Source of the DNA: Desulfomicrobium macestii
GTDB taxonomy: Bacteria > Desulfobacterota > Desulfovibrionia > Desulfovibrionales > Desulfomicrobiaceae
NCBI RefSeq assembly: GCF_014873765.1
Contig: NZ_JADBGG010000003.1
Location: 53,737 to 117,736 of the forward strand
Reading direction: 5' to 3'
DNA: 64,000 nucleotides
Position 1 is the stretch's first letter. Each line of letters begins with the position of its first letter. The translations under genes and the position numbers were made by a program. Positions 44,861 to 54,493 of the stretch are shown one piece after another. Under the pieces are notes generated by a model that saw nothing but the letters and a program-made list of their open reading frames with translations, had not been told where the DNA came from and searched no databases.

Positions 44861-47701
44861 CTAGAGGCCCTGATAGCGCTGCAGGCCCATGAGTTTGTGG
44901 AAGTCTTCGGGTTGCTCGACCGGCCTTGCGTCCAGTTTGCGCGCCCAGCCGAAGTCGCTGAAGCGCGAACCCTGGATCTGGATCAGGGCCCGCGTGCCGC
45001 CGGGGCCAAGGACCATGGTCTCGTAGGCGCGCACGACCTCGGGCAGGGTGATTTTCTTCAGGGCATCCACCAGCAGGTCGCGGCTGTCGAAGTTCCGGTT
45101 GCCCAGGCGCAGGTCCGTTTCAAGCCAGCCGAACTCCTCTTCCAGGGTGTCCGGGCTCTTGGTCAACGAGGCCAGCACGCCCTGACGCACGTCTTCGAAT
45201 TCCTCTTTTGTCACTCCGCGCATCTGTTCGAGCGCCCGGAAGTAGAAGGATTCAAATCTGTCCGCCAGACCCGCCGTGCCCTGCACCGGGCTTTGCACGC
45301 CGAATCCGATCCCGGCATTGTGCGCGAACATGACCGGAAAGCTCGTCGCCACGTAGCCCAGCTGCTCCTCGGTGCGCAGCCGGCTGTAGAAGCGGGTGGA
45401 CAGGAGCCCCTCAAGGAGCAGCATGCGCGCCTTGGCGTTTGGGCCGGGCGCGGGGTCGAGGAAGAGTTCGACCAGCGCGCTGTCCTCCAGCACGCTGTGC
45501 TTGCGATAATCCGCCGTCACGCCCTGCCTGGGCGCGATGCGCGTGGCCGTCGGAGGTGCGCCGGCTTCGGGGCCGACAAACTGCTCAAGGTCCGCCGTCA
45601 GCCTTTGCAGGGCATCTTCCGTGACGTTGCCGAAGCCAAAGACCGTGAGACGCATATCCCGGCGCACGGCGCTCAGGTATTGGCGGAAGTCCGTCAGGGT
45701 CAGTCCCTTTGTCGCCTCTTCGAGCGCCCGATGATCCCACGACGGAGCCTTGAGAAGATTGCGCATTGCGCTCATGGCCTGGCCGAACAGACCCTGCTTT
45801 TCCATGTTGGCAAGCTCGCGCAGCTGTTCCGCCCTGGCCTGTTCAAAGTCTTCCGGCGTTGTTTCCTGTTCCAGGAAGCCCAGCACCCGGGGCAAGAGGT
45901 CGGTCTGGTGCTGGCTGAAGCCGTCGATGCGGATCACGACACCTTCGTCCCCGGATATCGACAGTCCGAGCCCCGCCTCGATGGCTTGATAGCGCAGGCC
46001 CGCCTGCTTCTGGTCCCACAGTTCGAGCAGCACGCCCTGCTGGGCCGTTTGTTCGATGGTGGAAGCGAATCGCGTGGACTGTAACCGGGTCATGAGGATG
46101 GCCCTTGGCTCCTGGCGGAATGCGGAGTGGGCGTGCCAGAGGGAGAGGCCGGGTCTGTCCGCGAGCTCGCGGGGCCGTGCGTCGCCCTTGGGCGCGACCA
46201 GGGAGAAATTGTCCGGCAGGAAGGGGTTGAGGTCCGGAAGGCGCAGGTCCATCCCGGCGGAAAGCCCGGCCCAGCGGGAGATGTCGTCTGCATTGACGGG
46301 TCTTGTGCTGTACGGCGTCTGGTAGAAAAAAGCCTCCCTGTCCACGGGCTGGTCCGGGCCGACCTGGAAGATCCGCGCGTTTTCGGGCCGCAGCGCCTCG
46401 ATCACGGTGTTTACGGCCTCGCGGTCGTAGGAATCCAGGCGATAGAAACCGAAATTTACATCCTCGACCGGGTGCAGGAGCATCCGCCTGGCGGCGGAGG
46501 CGACATAGTCGAAGCCGCTGGTCAGGGGGGCGAAGCGGAATTCCATGTCCCAGATGCGCCGCAGTTGATCGAAATAGGCCTGATTCAGGCCCTGGGTGCG
46601 CAGCAGGTCGAAGTAGGCAAAGATCGTGGCCAGGACCTCGTCGCGGCGCCTGTCGCCCTCTTCGGTGAGTTGCACGTAGAGGGACAGGGTCACGCCGTTG
46701 CGAAGACTGGTGGTATCGCCGCCGGCGCTCAAGGACAGCGCCAGGCCCTTGTCGCGCAGGACCTCGATCAGGGAATGCGAGGTCTCCGTGCCGAGCACGG
46801 CGGACACGACCTGCATGGGCTTGGTGCGGTAGTCGTCCAGGGCCTGGGGCAGGACGAAATCGATGCTCAGGCTGCGGGTCTCGCGCACGGGACGCACCCC
46901 GATGATCACGCCCTTTTCGTTGTCCGTGGCCGGAGGCGCCGTGGGAACGACCACCTTGGCCTGGCGGTCGGGGATCACGGCGAGTTCCCGTCTGGCCAGG
47001 GCTTCCAGTTCGTCCAGGCTCTGGGGCCCGTAGAGCACGCCTTTCATCAGGTTCGCCGAGTACCAAGTGGCGTGGAAGCGCACCAGTTCCTCGTGCAGGA
47101 GGCTGCCCGGCTTGTCGGACAGGGTCTCCAGATTTCCGCCCGTGAAGCGGGTGCCGGGATGCTCGGGGTTCAGGGTCGAGAGCGTCAGCATGGCCAGGCG
47201 TCGGCCGTCGCTGTGCTTCTTGGATTCCATCTCGGCGTTGACGGCGTTTCGCTCCTTGTCCGCATAGACCGGGTCAAGCCTCGGGTGGGCCAGGGTGTCG
47301 GCCATGCGCCGCAGGGCTTCGGCAAAGGCGGGCGGATCTACCTCCATCATGTACGTGGTGGAGGTGTAGCCCGTGGCCGCATTGGTCTGGCCGCCGTTTC
47401 TGGTGATGAAGGACTGGTACTCCTCGGGGCCGGGATAGGACTTGGAGCCCAGAAAGAGCATATGCTCCAGATAATGGGCCAGTCCGGGCTGGGAGTCCGG
47501 GTTATCGAGGCTGCCCACGGGCAGGGCCAGGGCGGCGGCGGCCTTGGAGGCGCGCTCGTCCTGCACCAGCAGCACCTGAAGGCCCGAATCCAGGGTCAGG
47601 GCCCGGTAGGCGCGGTAATCCGTGTCAGAAACGCGCACCTGGGCCGCAAGGGCCTGGGTGGCGATGAACAGGAAGAAAAGAACAAAACGCAATATGGGCA
47701 T
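44861..47701 (-). CDS. Secreted M16 (insulinase/pitrilysin-type) zinc protease
   Basis: 946 residues. A signal peptide (ILRFVLFFLFIATQALAA) sends it to the periplasm. The inverted zinc motif HYLEH (76-80, with catalytic Glu79) and downstream Glu156 in NAVNAEMESKK define an active M16 enzyme. Length and four-domain plan match pitrilysin/protease III rather than the shorter heterodimer subunits; the second half has EQLGYVATSFPVMF, a typical substrate-binding domain word. It degrades short peptides. GAGGAGG precedes the ATG. It follows the patatin gene by 39 bp. Confidence 0.92.
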   Translation of the reverse strand: MPILRFVLFFLFIATQALAAQVRVSDTDYRAYRALTLDSGLQVLLVQDERASKAAAALALPVGSLDNPDSQPGLAHYLEHMLFLGSKSYPGPEEYQSFITRNGGQTNAATGYTSTTYMMEVDPPAFAEALRRMADTLAHPRLDPVYADKERNAVNAEMESKKHSDGRRLAMLTLSTLNPEHPGTRFTGGNLETLSDKPGSLLHEELVRFHATWYSANLMKGVLYGPQSLDELEALARRELAVIPDRQAKVVVPTAPPATDNEKGVIIGVRPVRETRSLSIDFVLPQALDDYRTKPMQVVSAVLGTETSHSLIEVLRDKGLALSLSAGGDTTSLRNGVTLSLYVQLTEEGDRRRDEVLATIFAYFDLLRTQGLNQAYFDQLRRIWDMEFRFAPLTSGFDYVASAARRMLLHPVEDVNFGFYRLDSYDREAVNTVIEALRPENARIFQVGPDQPVDREAFFYQTPYSTRPVNADDISRWAGLSAGMDLRLPDLNPFLPDNFSLVAPKGDARPRELADRPGLSLWHAHSAFRQEPRAILMTRLQSTRFASTIEQTAQQGVLLELWDQKQAGLRYQAIEAGLGLSISGDEGVVIRIDGFSQHQTDLLPRVLGFLEQETTPEDFEQARAEQLRELANMEKQGLFGQAMSAMRNLLKAPSWDHRALEEATKGLTLTDFRQYLSAVRRDMRLTVFGFGNVTEDALQRLTADLEQFVGPEAGAPPTATRIAPRQGVTADYRKHSVLEDSALVELFLDPAPGPNAKARMLLLEGLLSTRFYSRLRTEEQLGYVATSFPVMFAHNAGIGFGVQSPVQGTAGLADRFESFYFRALEQMRGVTKEEFEDVRQGVLASLTKSPDTLEEEFGWLETDLRLGNRNFDSRDLLVDALKKITLPEVVRAYETMVLGPGGTRALIQIQGSRFSDFGWARKLDARPVEQPEDFHKLMGLQRYQGL

Positions 47702-47740
47702 GGGGCCTCCTCGAATACGTTGTTGATTCAGTGCTGACGG

Positions 47741-48658
47741 TTACGTTCTCTGCAGCAGCTGCTCGATTTCGGGCAGCATGGGCGCGACGCATTTTCTGCC
47801 CTCTTCGATGGCCTCCTCGGCCCTGAAGAACTCAAGCAAGCCGATGTGCGAGAGCTTGGGCGTGAACAGGATCTCCGGAGGGTCTCCGGCCAGGCGGCTG
47901 CGTGTGATGCGCTCCTGGGCGATGTTCACGGAGCCGGCGATGGCGTCGAAAAGTCCCGGGGGTTCGTCTTCCTCTTCGGTAAAGGAAAAGAGAGAGCCTG
48001 CGTATTCCTTGACCAGATTCGAGAACGCTTCGGCCATGCCGTTTCTTTTTTCCTTTTTTGGCGTCTTTTCCAGATGCTTGCCCACGATGTCGCCATTGAG
48101 GTTGACGGCTATGACCACGTCGGCCCCGAGGGCGCGGCAGACCGAGACCGGCACCGGGTTGACCAGGCCGCCGTCCACGAGCCAGCGGCCTTCATGCCGG
48201 ATGGCCGGGAACAGCCCCGGCAGGGAGATGGAAGCCCACACGGCCTCCAGCATCGGCCCCTTGGTGAACCATATCTCCCGGCCCGATTCCAGGCTGGTGG
48301 CCACGGAGCCGTATTGCAGCTCAAGGTCCTCGATGCGTACATCCGCCCCGACCACGTGCTTCTGCAGAAATTTGCGTAGCCTGGAGGTGTTCACGAATCC
48401 CGTGAAGGAGGAATTGATTTCAAAGAAGCTTGCGGTCTCAAGCCGTGTCAGGGAGCGGACCCATTCTTCGAGCCTGTCCAGGTTGCCTGCGACGTGGGCC
48501 GCGCCGACAAGGGCTCCGACAGAGGTTCCGCAGACGATGTCGGGCCTTATGCCCTGTTCCGCCAGAGCCCTGATGATGCCGATGTGGGCCCAGCCACGCG
48601 ATGAGCCGCTGCCCAGGGCAAGGCCGATCTTGAGATGGGGATTGGAATGTGTGCTCAT
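47741..48658 (-). CDS. Patatin-like phospholipase (RssA/NTE type)
   Basis: 305 residues from ATG 48658 with GGAG upstream; an in-frame start at 48694 is less likely. The oxyanion-hole motif is GSGSSRGWAHIG, the nucleophile elbow is GTSVGAL, and the catalytic Asp lies in DGGLVNPVPV. This is a complete Ser-Asp dyad. The C-terminal region (ITRSRLAGDPPEILFTPKL) fits bacterial RssA-like proteins, whose lipids are usually unknown. It sits between the LysE gene and the protease on the same strand. Confidence 0.9.
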   Translation of the reverse strand: MSTHSNPHLKIGLALGSGSSRGWAHIGIIRALAEQGIRPDIVCGTSVGALVGAAHVAGNLDRLEEWVRSLTRLETASFFEINSSFTGFVNTSRLRKFLQKHVVGADVRIEDLELQYGSVATSLESGREIWFTKGPMLEAVWASISLPGLFPAIRHEGRWLVDGGLVNPVPVSVCRALGADVVIAVNLNGDIVGKHLEKTPKKEKRNGMAEAFSNLVKEYAGSLFSFTEEEDEPPGLFDAIAGSVNIAQERITRSRLAGDPPEILFTPKLSHIGLLEFFRAEEAIEEGRKCVAPMLPEIEQLLQRT

Positions 48659-48731
48659 CAGCTTGTCTCCGTGAAACAGGTCGTCCGGCCGCAAACAAAG
48701 AGGGTAAATCCGCCGGGGGGCGCGTCAAGGT

Positions 48732-49352
48732 CTAGTCGGAAAAAGCCAGCCGTGCCCCGAGTCCGACGAGCAGTCCTCCGCCCAGGCGTCTGAGCCGGAT
48801 GGCGCCCGAACCGCCGGTCAGCCGCCGGTGCAATGCTCCTGCGGCCACGGCCAAGACAAGGCTCCAGATCGTGCTGGTGGCGACGAAGGTCAAGCCCAGC
48901 GCCAGAAAGGACAGGCCGGGATGGGCGGCACCCGGCGCGATGAATTGCGGGATGAGGGCCAGGAAGAAGAGCGCCACCTTGGGATTGAGCACGCAGGTGA
49001 TCACGCCCTGGATATAGATGCGGCCCGGGGATTGCCTTTTGGGTCCGGCATGGGACGCTCCTTCGGGGCGCGACCATATCATGGTCAGGCCGAGATAGAC
49101 GAGGTACGCCGCTCCGGCCCATTTGATCATCTGATAGGCCGTGGCCGAGGCCATGACCACGGCGGCCAGTCCCAGGGCCCCGAGCAGCGCGTGGATCACG
49201 CATCCGCTGGAGATCCCAAGGGCTGAGGCGATGCCCGCTGCGCGGCCTTGCGTTGTGCTGCGGCTCAGTATGTAGAGGGTGTCCGGACCGGGATAGAGAT
49301 TCAGGGTCACAGCGGTGATGATGAAAAGCGGGTAATGCATGATGTCGATCAT
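48732..49352 (-). CDS. LysE/RhtB-family amino acid exporter
   Basis: 206 residues from ATG 49352 (GAGG upstream). Six hydrophobic helices; the start FIITAVTLNLYPGPDTLYIL carries the family's N-x-x-PGP motif, followed by GRAAGIASALGISSGCVIH. Members export homoserine, threonine, lysine or similar. C-terminus has a Gly/Leu-rich last helix. It is divergent from the UDG gene across 58 bp and may lead a LysE-patatin-M16 string. Confidence 0.9.
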   Translation of the reverse strand: MIDIMHYPLFIITAVTLNLYPGPDTLYILSRSTTQGRAAGIASALGISSGCVIHALLGALGLAAVVMASATAYQMIKWAGAAYLVYLGLTMIWSRPEGASHAGPKRQSPGRIYIQGVITCVLNPKVALFFLALIPQFIAPGAAHPGLSFLALGLTFVATSTIWSLVLAVAAGALHRRLTGGSGAIRLRRLGGGLLVGLGARLAFSD

Positions 49353-49410
49353 TCTGGTCCTCGATTGCAGGGCCTTGCGCCGGAGTCGGGCTGTGTGTAG
49401 CGCAGAGCCC

Positions 49411-50085
49411 ATGCATGAATTCATGAAACTTCTGAAAAACTCTCCGTCCGGGGCGGTGTTCAATCCCTGGCATCACCGGGATTCCGCGCACGACGCCGCG
49501 CCCGGCGCTCCGGCCGTGCGACGGGAGCAGCTCGCCTCCTACCTCGGTGAACGGCAAAAGGCCACGGTCATTCTTCTGGCCGAGGCCCTGGGCTATCAGG
49601 GCGGGCATTTCTCGGGCATCGCCATGACCTCCGAGCGCCTGCTTCTGGGACACCTGCGCCACAAGGGCCTTGGCCCCGAAATGGTCCTGGCGGGCAAGCC
49701 CCGGCGCACCAGCCGCGAGGACGTGAAGCCGGACGGCTTCACCGAACCCACGGCCACCATCGTCTGGGGGGCCATGGCGACGCTTGGCGTGGACACGCGC
49801 GACGTGATCCTGTGGAACGCCTTTCCCTGGCATCCCTACAAGCCGGACAAGGGTTTCCTGAGCAACCGCACCCCCTGCGACACGGAGGTCATGCTCGGAC
49901 AGCCCGTGCTGCGGGCGCTCATGGCCTACGCCTCCGGGGCCCGGATTCTGGCCGTGGGGCAAAAATCCGCCGCGCTGCTTGCGGCCATGGGCATCACCGC
50001 CCCGGCCCTCCGGCATCCGGCCAACGGCGGAGCCGGTCAGTTCAGGGAGCAGTTCGGGCGGATCATGAAAAATCTCCGGAGATGA
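49411..50085 (+). CDS. Uracil-DNA glycosylase superfamily protein
   Basis: 224 residues from ATG 49411; no good ribosome site is seen, and the ATG at 49423 is an alternative. ILLAEALGYQGGHFSGIAMTSE, VIWG-like text (TIVWGAMATLG) and LWNAFPWHPYKPDKGFLSNRTP fit the UDG fold, with a later LAVGQKSA and HPANGG where the His of motif B is expected. It should remove uracil or damaged bases from DNA in base-excision repair. It does not match family 1 Ung motifs, so the exact subfamily is open. Confidence 0.72.
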   Translation: MHEFMKLLKNSPSGAVFNPWHHRDSAHDAAPGAPAVRREQLASYLGERQKATVILLAEALGYQGGHFSGIAMTSERLLLGHLRHKGLGPEMVLAGKPRRTSREDVKPDGFTEPTATIVWGAMATLGVDTRDVILWNAFPWHPYKPDKGFLSNRTPCDTEVMLGQPVLRALMAYASGARILAVGQKSAALLAAMGITAPALRHPANGGAGQFREQFGRIMKNLRR

Positions 50086-50172
50086 TCGGTCACGTTGACA
50101 TGCCCGCCCCGTCAGGGGATATGTCTCGGGAAGCGTGAACACCCTGCCTGGCTGTTGAAAAATTCATAATTC

Positions 50173-50196
50173 GCAGGCCGTTTTGGGGCGGCCTGC
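50173..50196 (+). promoter_or_regulatory. Hairpin in the 5' leader of the nitroreductase gene
   Basis: GCAGGCCG-TTTTGGGG-CGGCCTGC, a perfect 8-bp stem ending 6 bp before the GGAGG. Could control translation. The rest of the 128-bp gap holds no gene. Confidence 0.45.
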
Positions 50197-50213
50197 CACC
50201 CCCGGAGGATATC

Positions 50214-50810
50214 ATGAAATACCCGTCCCCCTATGCTCCCGATTTCAGCAATCGCGATCCCCTGACAGGCGTGGCCGAAGACTTCCCGACCCGCTGGTCC
50301 CCGCGTTCCTTCGTAAAGACCGCCATTCCCGCCGAAGACCTTGAAGTCATCTTCGATGCGGCCCGCTGGGCGCCTTCGGCTTACAACGAGCAGCCCTGGA
50401 ACATCCTGACCTCCACGGACGAGACCTTCGAGACCTTCCTTGGCCTTTTGGTCGAAGCCAACCGGAAGTGGGCCGTGAACGCGTCCCTCATCGGCTTCAT
50501 GGTCGCCCGCAGGAATTTCACCCAGTCCGGCAAGCCCAATCCCACGGCATTGTACGATTGCGGCTCGGCCTGGATGTCCCTGACCCTGCAGGCCAGAAAG
50601 CTCGGCCTCTACACCCACGGCATGTCCGGGATCAGAAGAGACGCCATTTACGAGGCTTTCGGCATCGACAGGGATGACTTTGAAGTCGTGGCCGGATTCA
50701 CCATCGGCGTCCTTGATCTGAAGGAAAATCTGGGCAAACCGTATGTCGACTGGGAAAGCCCATCCCCGCGCAAGCCCCTGGCCGAGATCTGGAAACAGGG
50801 CGTCTGGTAG
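50214..50810 (+). CDS. Nitroreductase-family flavoprotein
   Basis: 198 residues. FMN-binding words are RWSPRSFVKTAIPAEDLEV near the start, ARWAPSAYNEQPWNIL, and AWMSLTLQARKLGLYTHGM. The family uses NAD(P)H to reduce nitro compounds, quinones or enones in the cytoplasm; the physiological substrate is not evident. GGAGGATATC gives a strong ribosome site. It ends at a very stable bidirectional terminator. Confidence 0.9.
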   Translation: MKYPSPYAPDFSNRDPLTGVAEDFPTRWSPRSFVKTAIPAEDLEVIFDAARWAPSAYNEQPWNILTSTDETFETFLGLLVEANRKWAVNASLIGFMVARRNFTQSGKPNPTALYDCGSAWMSLTLQARKLGLYTHGMSGIRRDAIYEAFGIDRDDFEVVAGFTIGVLDLKENLGKPYVDWESPSPRKPLAEIWKQGVW

Positions 50811-50824
50811 GAAACCGCTTTGAT

Positions 50825-50874
50825 AACGGCGAAGGGCCGCGCTCCCCTGGGAACGCGGCCCTTCGCCGTTTTTT
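50825..50874. terminator. Strong bidirectional terminator
   Basis: 17-bp perfect stem, 50825-50841 with 50854-50870, loop of 12, followed by T-run to 50874; two A at its 5' side only. It separates the nitroreductase gene from the convergent DUF486 gene. Confidence 0.93.
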
Positions 50875-50886
50875 GGCGCATGAGCT

Positions 50887-51243
50887 TCATGCGCCCATGA
50901 GTTTCTTGCGGAACATGAAGAAGGCCGCGCCAAGGATGCACAGCCCGGCCCAGACATAGTCCATGCCCGGCTTCTCCTTCATGTACAGGATGGAGAAGGG
51001 GATGAAGACGGACAGGGCGATGCACTCTTGCAGAATCTTGAGCTGGCCGATGTTCATGACCTGGTGGCCGATGCGGTTGGCCGGGACCTGGAGCAGGTAT
51101 TCCATGAGCGCGATGCCCCAGCTGGCGAACGCCGCTATGATCCAGGGGGTCTGCGACAGGTTGCGCAGGTGCCCGTACCAGGCAAAGGTCATGAAGATGT
51201 TGCTGAGCGACAGCAGGATGATGGTGGTGAGATAAAAGCGCAT
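50887..51243 (-). CDS. DUF486 / DMT-like small membrane protein
   Basis: 118 residues from ATG 51243, behind AAGGCGGATCTC. Four hydrophobic helices; words such as SNIFMTFAWYGHL, AFASWGIALMEYLLQVPANR and LKILQECIALSVFIPFSILY are those of the DUF486 family, related to small drug/metabolite transporters. Function is not established. Stands alone between two terminator-like regions. Confidence 0.87.
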   Translation of the reverse strand: MRFYLTTIILLSLSNIFMTFAWYGHLRNLSQTPWIIAAFASWGIALMEYLLQVPANRIGHQVMNIGQLKILQECIALSVFIPFSILYMKEKPGMDYVWAGLCILGAAFFMFRKKLMGA

Positions 51244-51395
51244 GAGATCCGCCTTGCCCCGGAGGGGCTTTGACCGCGAAATTTGGATTGCGGCCTGATG
51301 TAGCAGGGCCACGGAAAAACACAACGCTTTCCATCAAAAATAAGTTCTTTCATTTCAGAGTGATAAGATGGAGTCTGCGCTTTGCGACGCCTTTT

Positions 51396-52190
51396 TCAGG
51401 GACGCCTTAGAAAAATGTCCTCATTGAGCCGTCCGCATGGGTCGAAGGCCACCTTCCGGGCGAAGTGCACGGCCAGAAACGACGAGACCGTGGCGGCGGT
51501 GAAAATCGCGATCATGATCATGATCTGGTAGACGATGGCCACGGCCGGGGATGAGCCGCCCAGAATCTGACCTGTCATCATGCCCGGCAGAGAGACGATG
51601 CCCATGGTCGCCACCGTCCCGATCTGCGGCCCGACGGCGGCGCGCAGGGCGTTGCGCAGAAAGGGGCGCACCGCTTCCGCGCGGCTTGCGCCCAGGGTCA
51701 GGTACTGGATGTGCACATCGACCCCCGCGCGCAATTCGGAGAAAAAGCGGTCCAGAGCCACGACGTTGCTGCGCAGAATGTTGCCCAGCACCATGCCCAT
51801 GAGCGGGACCAGATAGCGGGCCGAGGAGATGGTGGCCAGATCGAAGACCAGCAGGAAACCGGCCAGGATCAGCAGCGCGGTCAGCAGGTGGGCGGGCAGG
51901 ATCGTCCACAGGCATTTCCTCCACGACAGCAGGCTCTGGCGCAGGATCGACCCCGTGGCCACGACGATCATGACCAGCACCCAGGCCACGTTGACCGGCA
52001 GCATGTCGAGCCTGAAGATGTACTCCAGATAGACGGCCACCAGCGCCAGTTGCACGGACATGCGCACCATTGAGATGAGCAGGTCCCGGGTCAGGCGCAG
52101 GCGCAGATGACGGAAGATGAGCACCGGGAATACCAGGATCACGGAAAACATGAGCAGGGCCGGGATGGAAATGACCATTGTCTCGTTCAT
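51396..52190 (-). CDS. fetB: FetB/YbbM-type ABC transporter permease
   Basis: 264 residues, UPF0014 family. Seven or so hydrophobic helices; family words are RLTRDLLISMVRMSVQLALV, GNILRSNVVALDRFFSELR, YLTLGASRAEAVRPFLRNAL and SLPGMMTGQILGGSSPAVAI. In E. coli FetAB exports iron and protects against oxidative stress; the same role is inferred. Its ATG overlaps the stop of the fetA ATPase gene (ATGA). Confidence 0.9.
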   Translation of the reverse strand: MNETMVISIPALLMFSVILVFPVLIFRHLRLRLTRDLLISMVRMSVQLALVAVYLEYIFRLDMLPVNVAWVLVMIVVATGSILRQSLLSWRKCLWTILPAHLLTALLILAGFLLVFDLATISSARYLVPLMGMVLGNILRSNVVALDRFFSELRAGVDVHIQYLTLGASRAEAVRPFLRNALRAAVGPQIGTVATMGIVSLPGMMTGQILGGSSPAVAIVYQIMIMIAIFTAATVSSFLAVHFARKVAFDPCGRLNEDIFLRRP

Positions 52191-52828
52191 TCGCGCCTCC
52201 AGAGCTTTCCGGATTCAAGGCTGACCTCGGCGAAGCCGAACTCCAGCCATTCGCGGTTGTGGGTCACGGCCAGCACCGTTCGGGCCTTGTCCCGGGCAAA
52301 AAAGCCGACCACGGCGCGCATGGATTCCTGATCCAGGCTGGAGGTGATCTCGTCCAAGAGGCAGAAGCTGCGCTCAAGTTGCAGGCCCTGGATGATGGTC
52401 AGGCGCTGCTGTTCTCCTCCGGACAGCCTGGCGTACGGGCTTTTCTTCAAGGCCGGGTCAAGTCCCAGGGCCTCCATGAGCCGGTCCTGCTCCACCTGGT
52501 CCGCATGCAGGGCGTGATTGGCGGCAAAGGTGAAAGGCAGGTTCAGATATTCCCCGGCCGTGCCTTCGAAGGGCAGGGGCTTCTGGCCGATGTACAGAAA
52601 GCGGGAGCGATGGGCCCCGAGGTCTGCTACCGTGACCTCCTGTCCGTTCCACAGGACGGCGCCTGCATCCACGGGCTCGAACAGGAGGGCGACCTTGAGC
52701 AGCGTGGATTTGCCGGCACCCGACGGTCCGGTCAGGGCCAGATGTTCACCCGGGGACACGGTGAGGTTCACCCGGTCCAATATCACTCTCCCGGCGCGGC
52801 GCAGGGTCACCTCGCGAAATTCCAGCAT
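52187..52828 (-). CDS. fetA: FetA/YbbL-type ABC transporter ATPase
   Basis: 213 residues from ATG 52828, with GGAG 5 nt upstream; a longer in-frame reading from 52891 lacks support. Walker A is TGPSGAGKSTLL, signature LSGGEQQRLTII, Walker B CLLDEITSSLD. The Q-loop text FLYIGQKPLPFEGT fits FetA. Pairs with the overlapping fetB permease to make a putative iron exporter at the inner membrane. Confidence 0.9.
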   Translation of the reverse strand: MLEFREVTLRRAGRVILDRVNLTVSPGEHLALTGPSGAGKSTLLKVALLFEPVDAGAVLWNGQEVTVADLGAHRSRFLYIGQKPLPFEGTAGEYLNLPFTFAANHALHADQVEQDRLMEALGLDPALKKSPYARLSGGEQQRLTIIQGLQLERSFCLLDEITSSLDQESMRAVVGFFARDKARTVLAVTHNREWLEFGFAEVSLESGKLWRRE

Positions 52829-53342
52829 GCGTTCTCCATTTTTCAGGATTGTTTCCCCCGGCCACATGGCAACCTTCCCGGAGTGGGTCAAGGCCGGGAT
52901 GAAACGGGGCGGATTTTGCCCGGACCTCAGGGGCCCTTGCGCGTACGGGCCATCGAGGCCTTGCTTGGCAGGTCGTGCGCGTGACTGCCATCCGGGTCGA
53001 TTGCCAAAGGTGTGGCCTCGGGCGGCTGTCGGTCAAAATGGAAATTTTGTTTATAACTTGGAAATATATATAACCACTAACGAATTCCGCCTTATTTACC
53101 GAATTTAAAGGATTATTTTAAATAATGGCAATATTTTGTTCCAGCCATGTCGGATTCTTACGGATTCGCGACGGGTTTCCCGTGTGCCCCGATGCGGCCG
53201 TGCGTGCCGCAAGCCTTGCCGGCTCGGGGTTTGCGCGGAATTTTCGTGAATGTTTGCCCCGGGCCGTGTTTGTGGTAAGCTTTTTGCCAGTAAGAGATTT
53301 TTCCACCTTACTCAACATGACACAGGCATAAGGAGCAGGCAT
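52829..53342. promoter_or_regulatory. Intergenic region between fetA and ald
   Basis: 514-bp divergent gap. The first 200 bp are GC-rich with nothing recognisable. From 53040 to 53130 it is strongly AT-rich and holds a 15-bp inverted repeat ATTATTT-T-AAATAAT (53112-53126), a likely promoter or operator zone. Between 53127 and 53330 lie two CGGATTC direct repeats, a small ACGGG/CCCGT hairpin near 53169, and an open frame of 68 codons ending just before the ald ribosome site, which I do not accept as a gene. No glycine riboswitch is seen. Confidence 0.4.
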
Positions 53343-54455
53343 ATGATTGTCGGAGTTCTCAAGGAAATCAAGGCGCAGGAAAACCGGGTCTGCATGACTC
53401 CGGCCGGGGTTGAAGTCATGAAGCAGCACGGGCACGAGGTGCTGGTGGAGGCTTCGGCCGGTATCGGCAGCGGGTTTTCCGACGCCGACTACGTGGCGGC
53501 GGGTGCACGAATCGTCGCGGCTCCGGCCGAGGTCTACGCCCAGTCCGACATGGTCATGCACGTCAAGGAGCCGCAGCCGTCCGAGTACGCGATGGTCAAG
53601 CCCGGGCAGATCGTCTTCACCTATTTTCACTTCGCGGCCGACGAGAAGCTGACCCGCGAATTCATGAAGACCGGCTCCGTGGCCATTGCCTACGAGACCG
53701 TGACCGGCCCTCACGGCGGTCTGCCGCTCTTGACCCCCATGAGCGAGGTGGCCGGGCGCATGGCGGCCCAGGAAGCGGCCAAGTACAATGAGCGCGTGCA
53801 CGGCGGGCGCGGCATCCTGCTCGGCGGCGTGACCGGCGTGGCCCCGGCCACGGTGCTGGTCATCGGCGGTGGCATCGTCGGGACCAACGCGGCCATGATG
53901 GCGGCCGGTCTTGGCGCGAAGGTCTACATCCTGGACATGAACCTCGACCGCCTGCGCTACCTGTCCGAAATCATGCCCAAGAACTGCACGCCGCTGATGA
54001 GTTCCCCGGCCATGATCCGCGAACTGGCCGCTCAGGCCGACGCCATCATCGGCGCGGTATTGGTGGTGGGGGCCAAGGCTCCAAAGCTCATCACCCGGGA
54101 GATGTTCAAGGACATGAAACCCGGCTGCGTGCTGGTTGACGTGGCCATCGACCAGGGCGGCTGCTTCGAGACCTCCAAGGCGACCACCCACTCCGATCCG
54201 ATCTACGAGGTGGACGGCATCATCCACTACTGCGTGGCCAACATGCCCGGAGCGGTTCCGATCACCTCGACCATGGCCCTGACCAACGCGACCCTGCCGT
54301 ACGCCCTGCAGATCGCGGACAAGGGCTGGAAGACCGCCTGCAAGGAAAATTCGGGCCTTAAAAACGGCCTGAACATGGTCGGCGACAAGATCACCTTCAA
54401 GGGCGTCGCCGAAGCCTTCGGCCTGCCCCACACCCCCGCCGACTCCTGCCTCTAG
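53343..54455 (+). CDS. ald: Alanine dehydrogenase
   Basis: 370 residues from ATG 53343, behind AAGGAGCAGGC. Ald interconverts alanine with pyruvate and ammonia using NAD(H). Substrate-side words are [19 protein letters not shown] and [14 protein letters not shown] (catalytic Lys), GYVAYET-like [16 protein letters not shown] with His96-region, and the Rossmann motif [20 protein letters not shown]. The end [20 protein letters not shown] is canonical. It probably serves alanine catabolism or nitrogen balance. Ends at a strong terminator. Confidence 0.96.
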   Translation: MIVGVLKEIKAQENRVCMTPAGVEVMKQHGHEVLVEASAGIGSGFSDADYVAAGARIVAAPAEVYAQSDMVMHVKEPQPSEYAMVKPGQIVFTYFHFAADEKLTREFMKTGSVAIAYETVTGPHGGLPLLTPMSEVAGRMAAQEAAKYNERVHGGRGILLGGVTGVAPATVLVIGGGIVGTNAAMMAAGLGAKVYILDMNLDRLRYLSEIMPKNCTPLMSSPAMIRELAAQADAIIGAVLVVGAKAPKLITREMFKDMKPGCVLVDVAIDQGGCFETSKATTHSDPIYEVDGIIHYCVANMPGAVPITSTMALTNATLPYALQIADKGWKTACKENSGLKNGLNMVGDKITFKGVAEAFGLPHTPADSCL

Positions 54456-54493
54456 GCGACCTGCCGGGCACCTCCTCCCGGTTTGGCCGCGAC

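Noticed and set aside
53125..53331. 68-codon frame just upstream of ald
   Set aside because: No ribosome site, no recognisable protein features and a start inside the AT-rich palindrome. Mentioned only as a possible leader frame.
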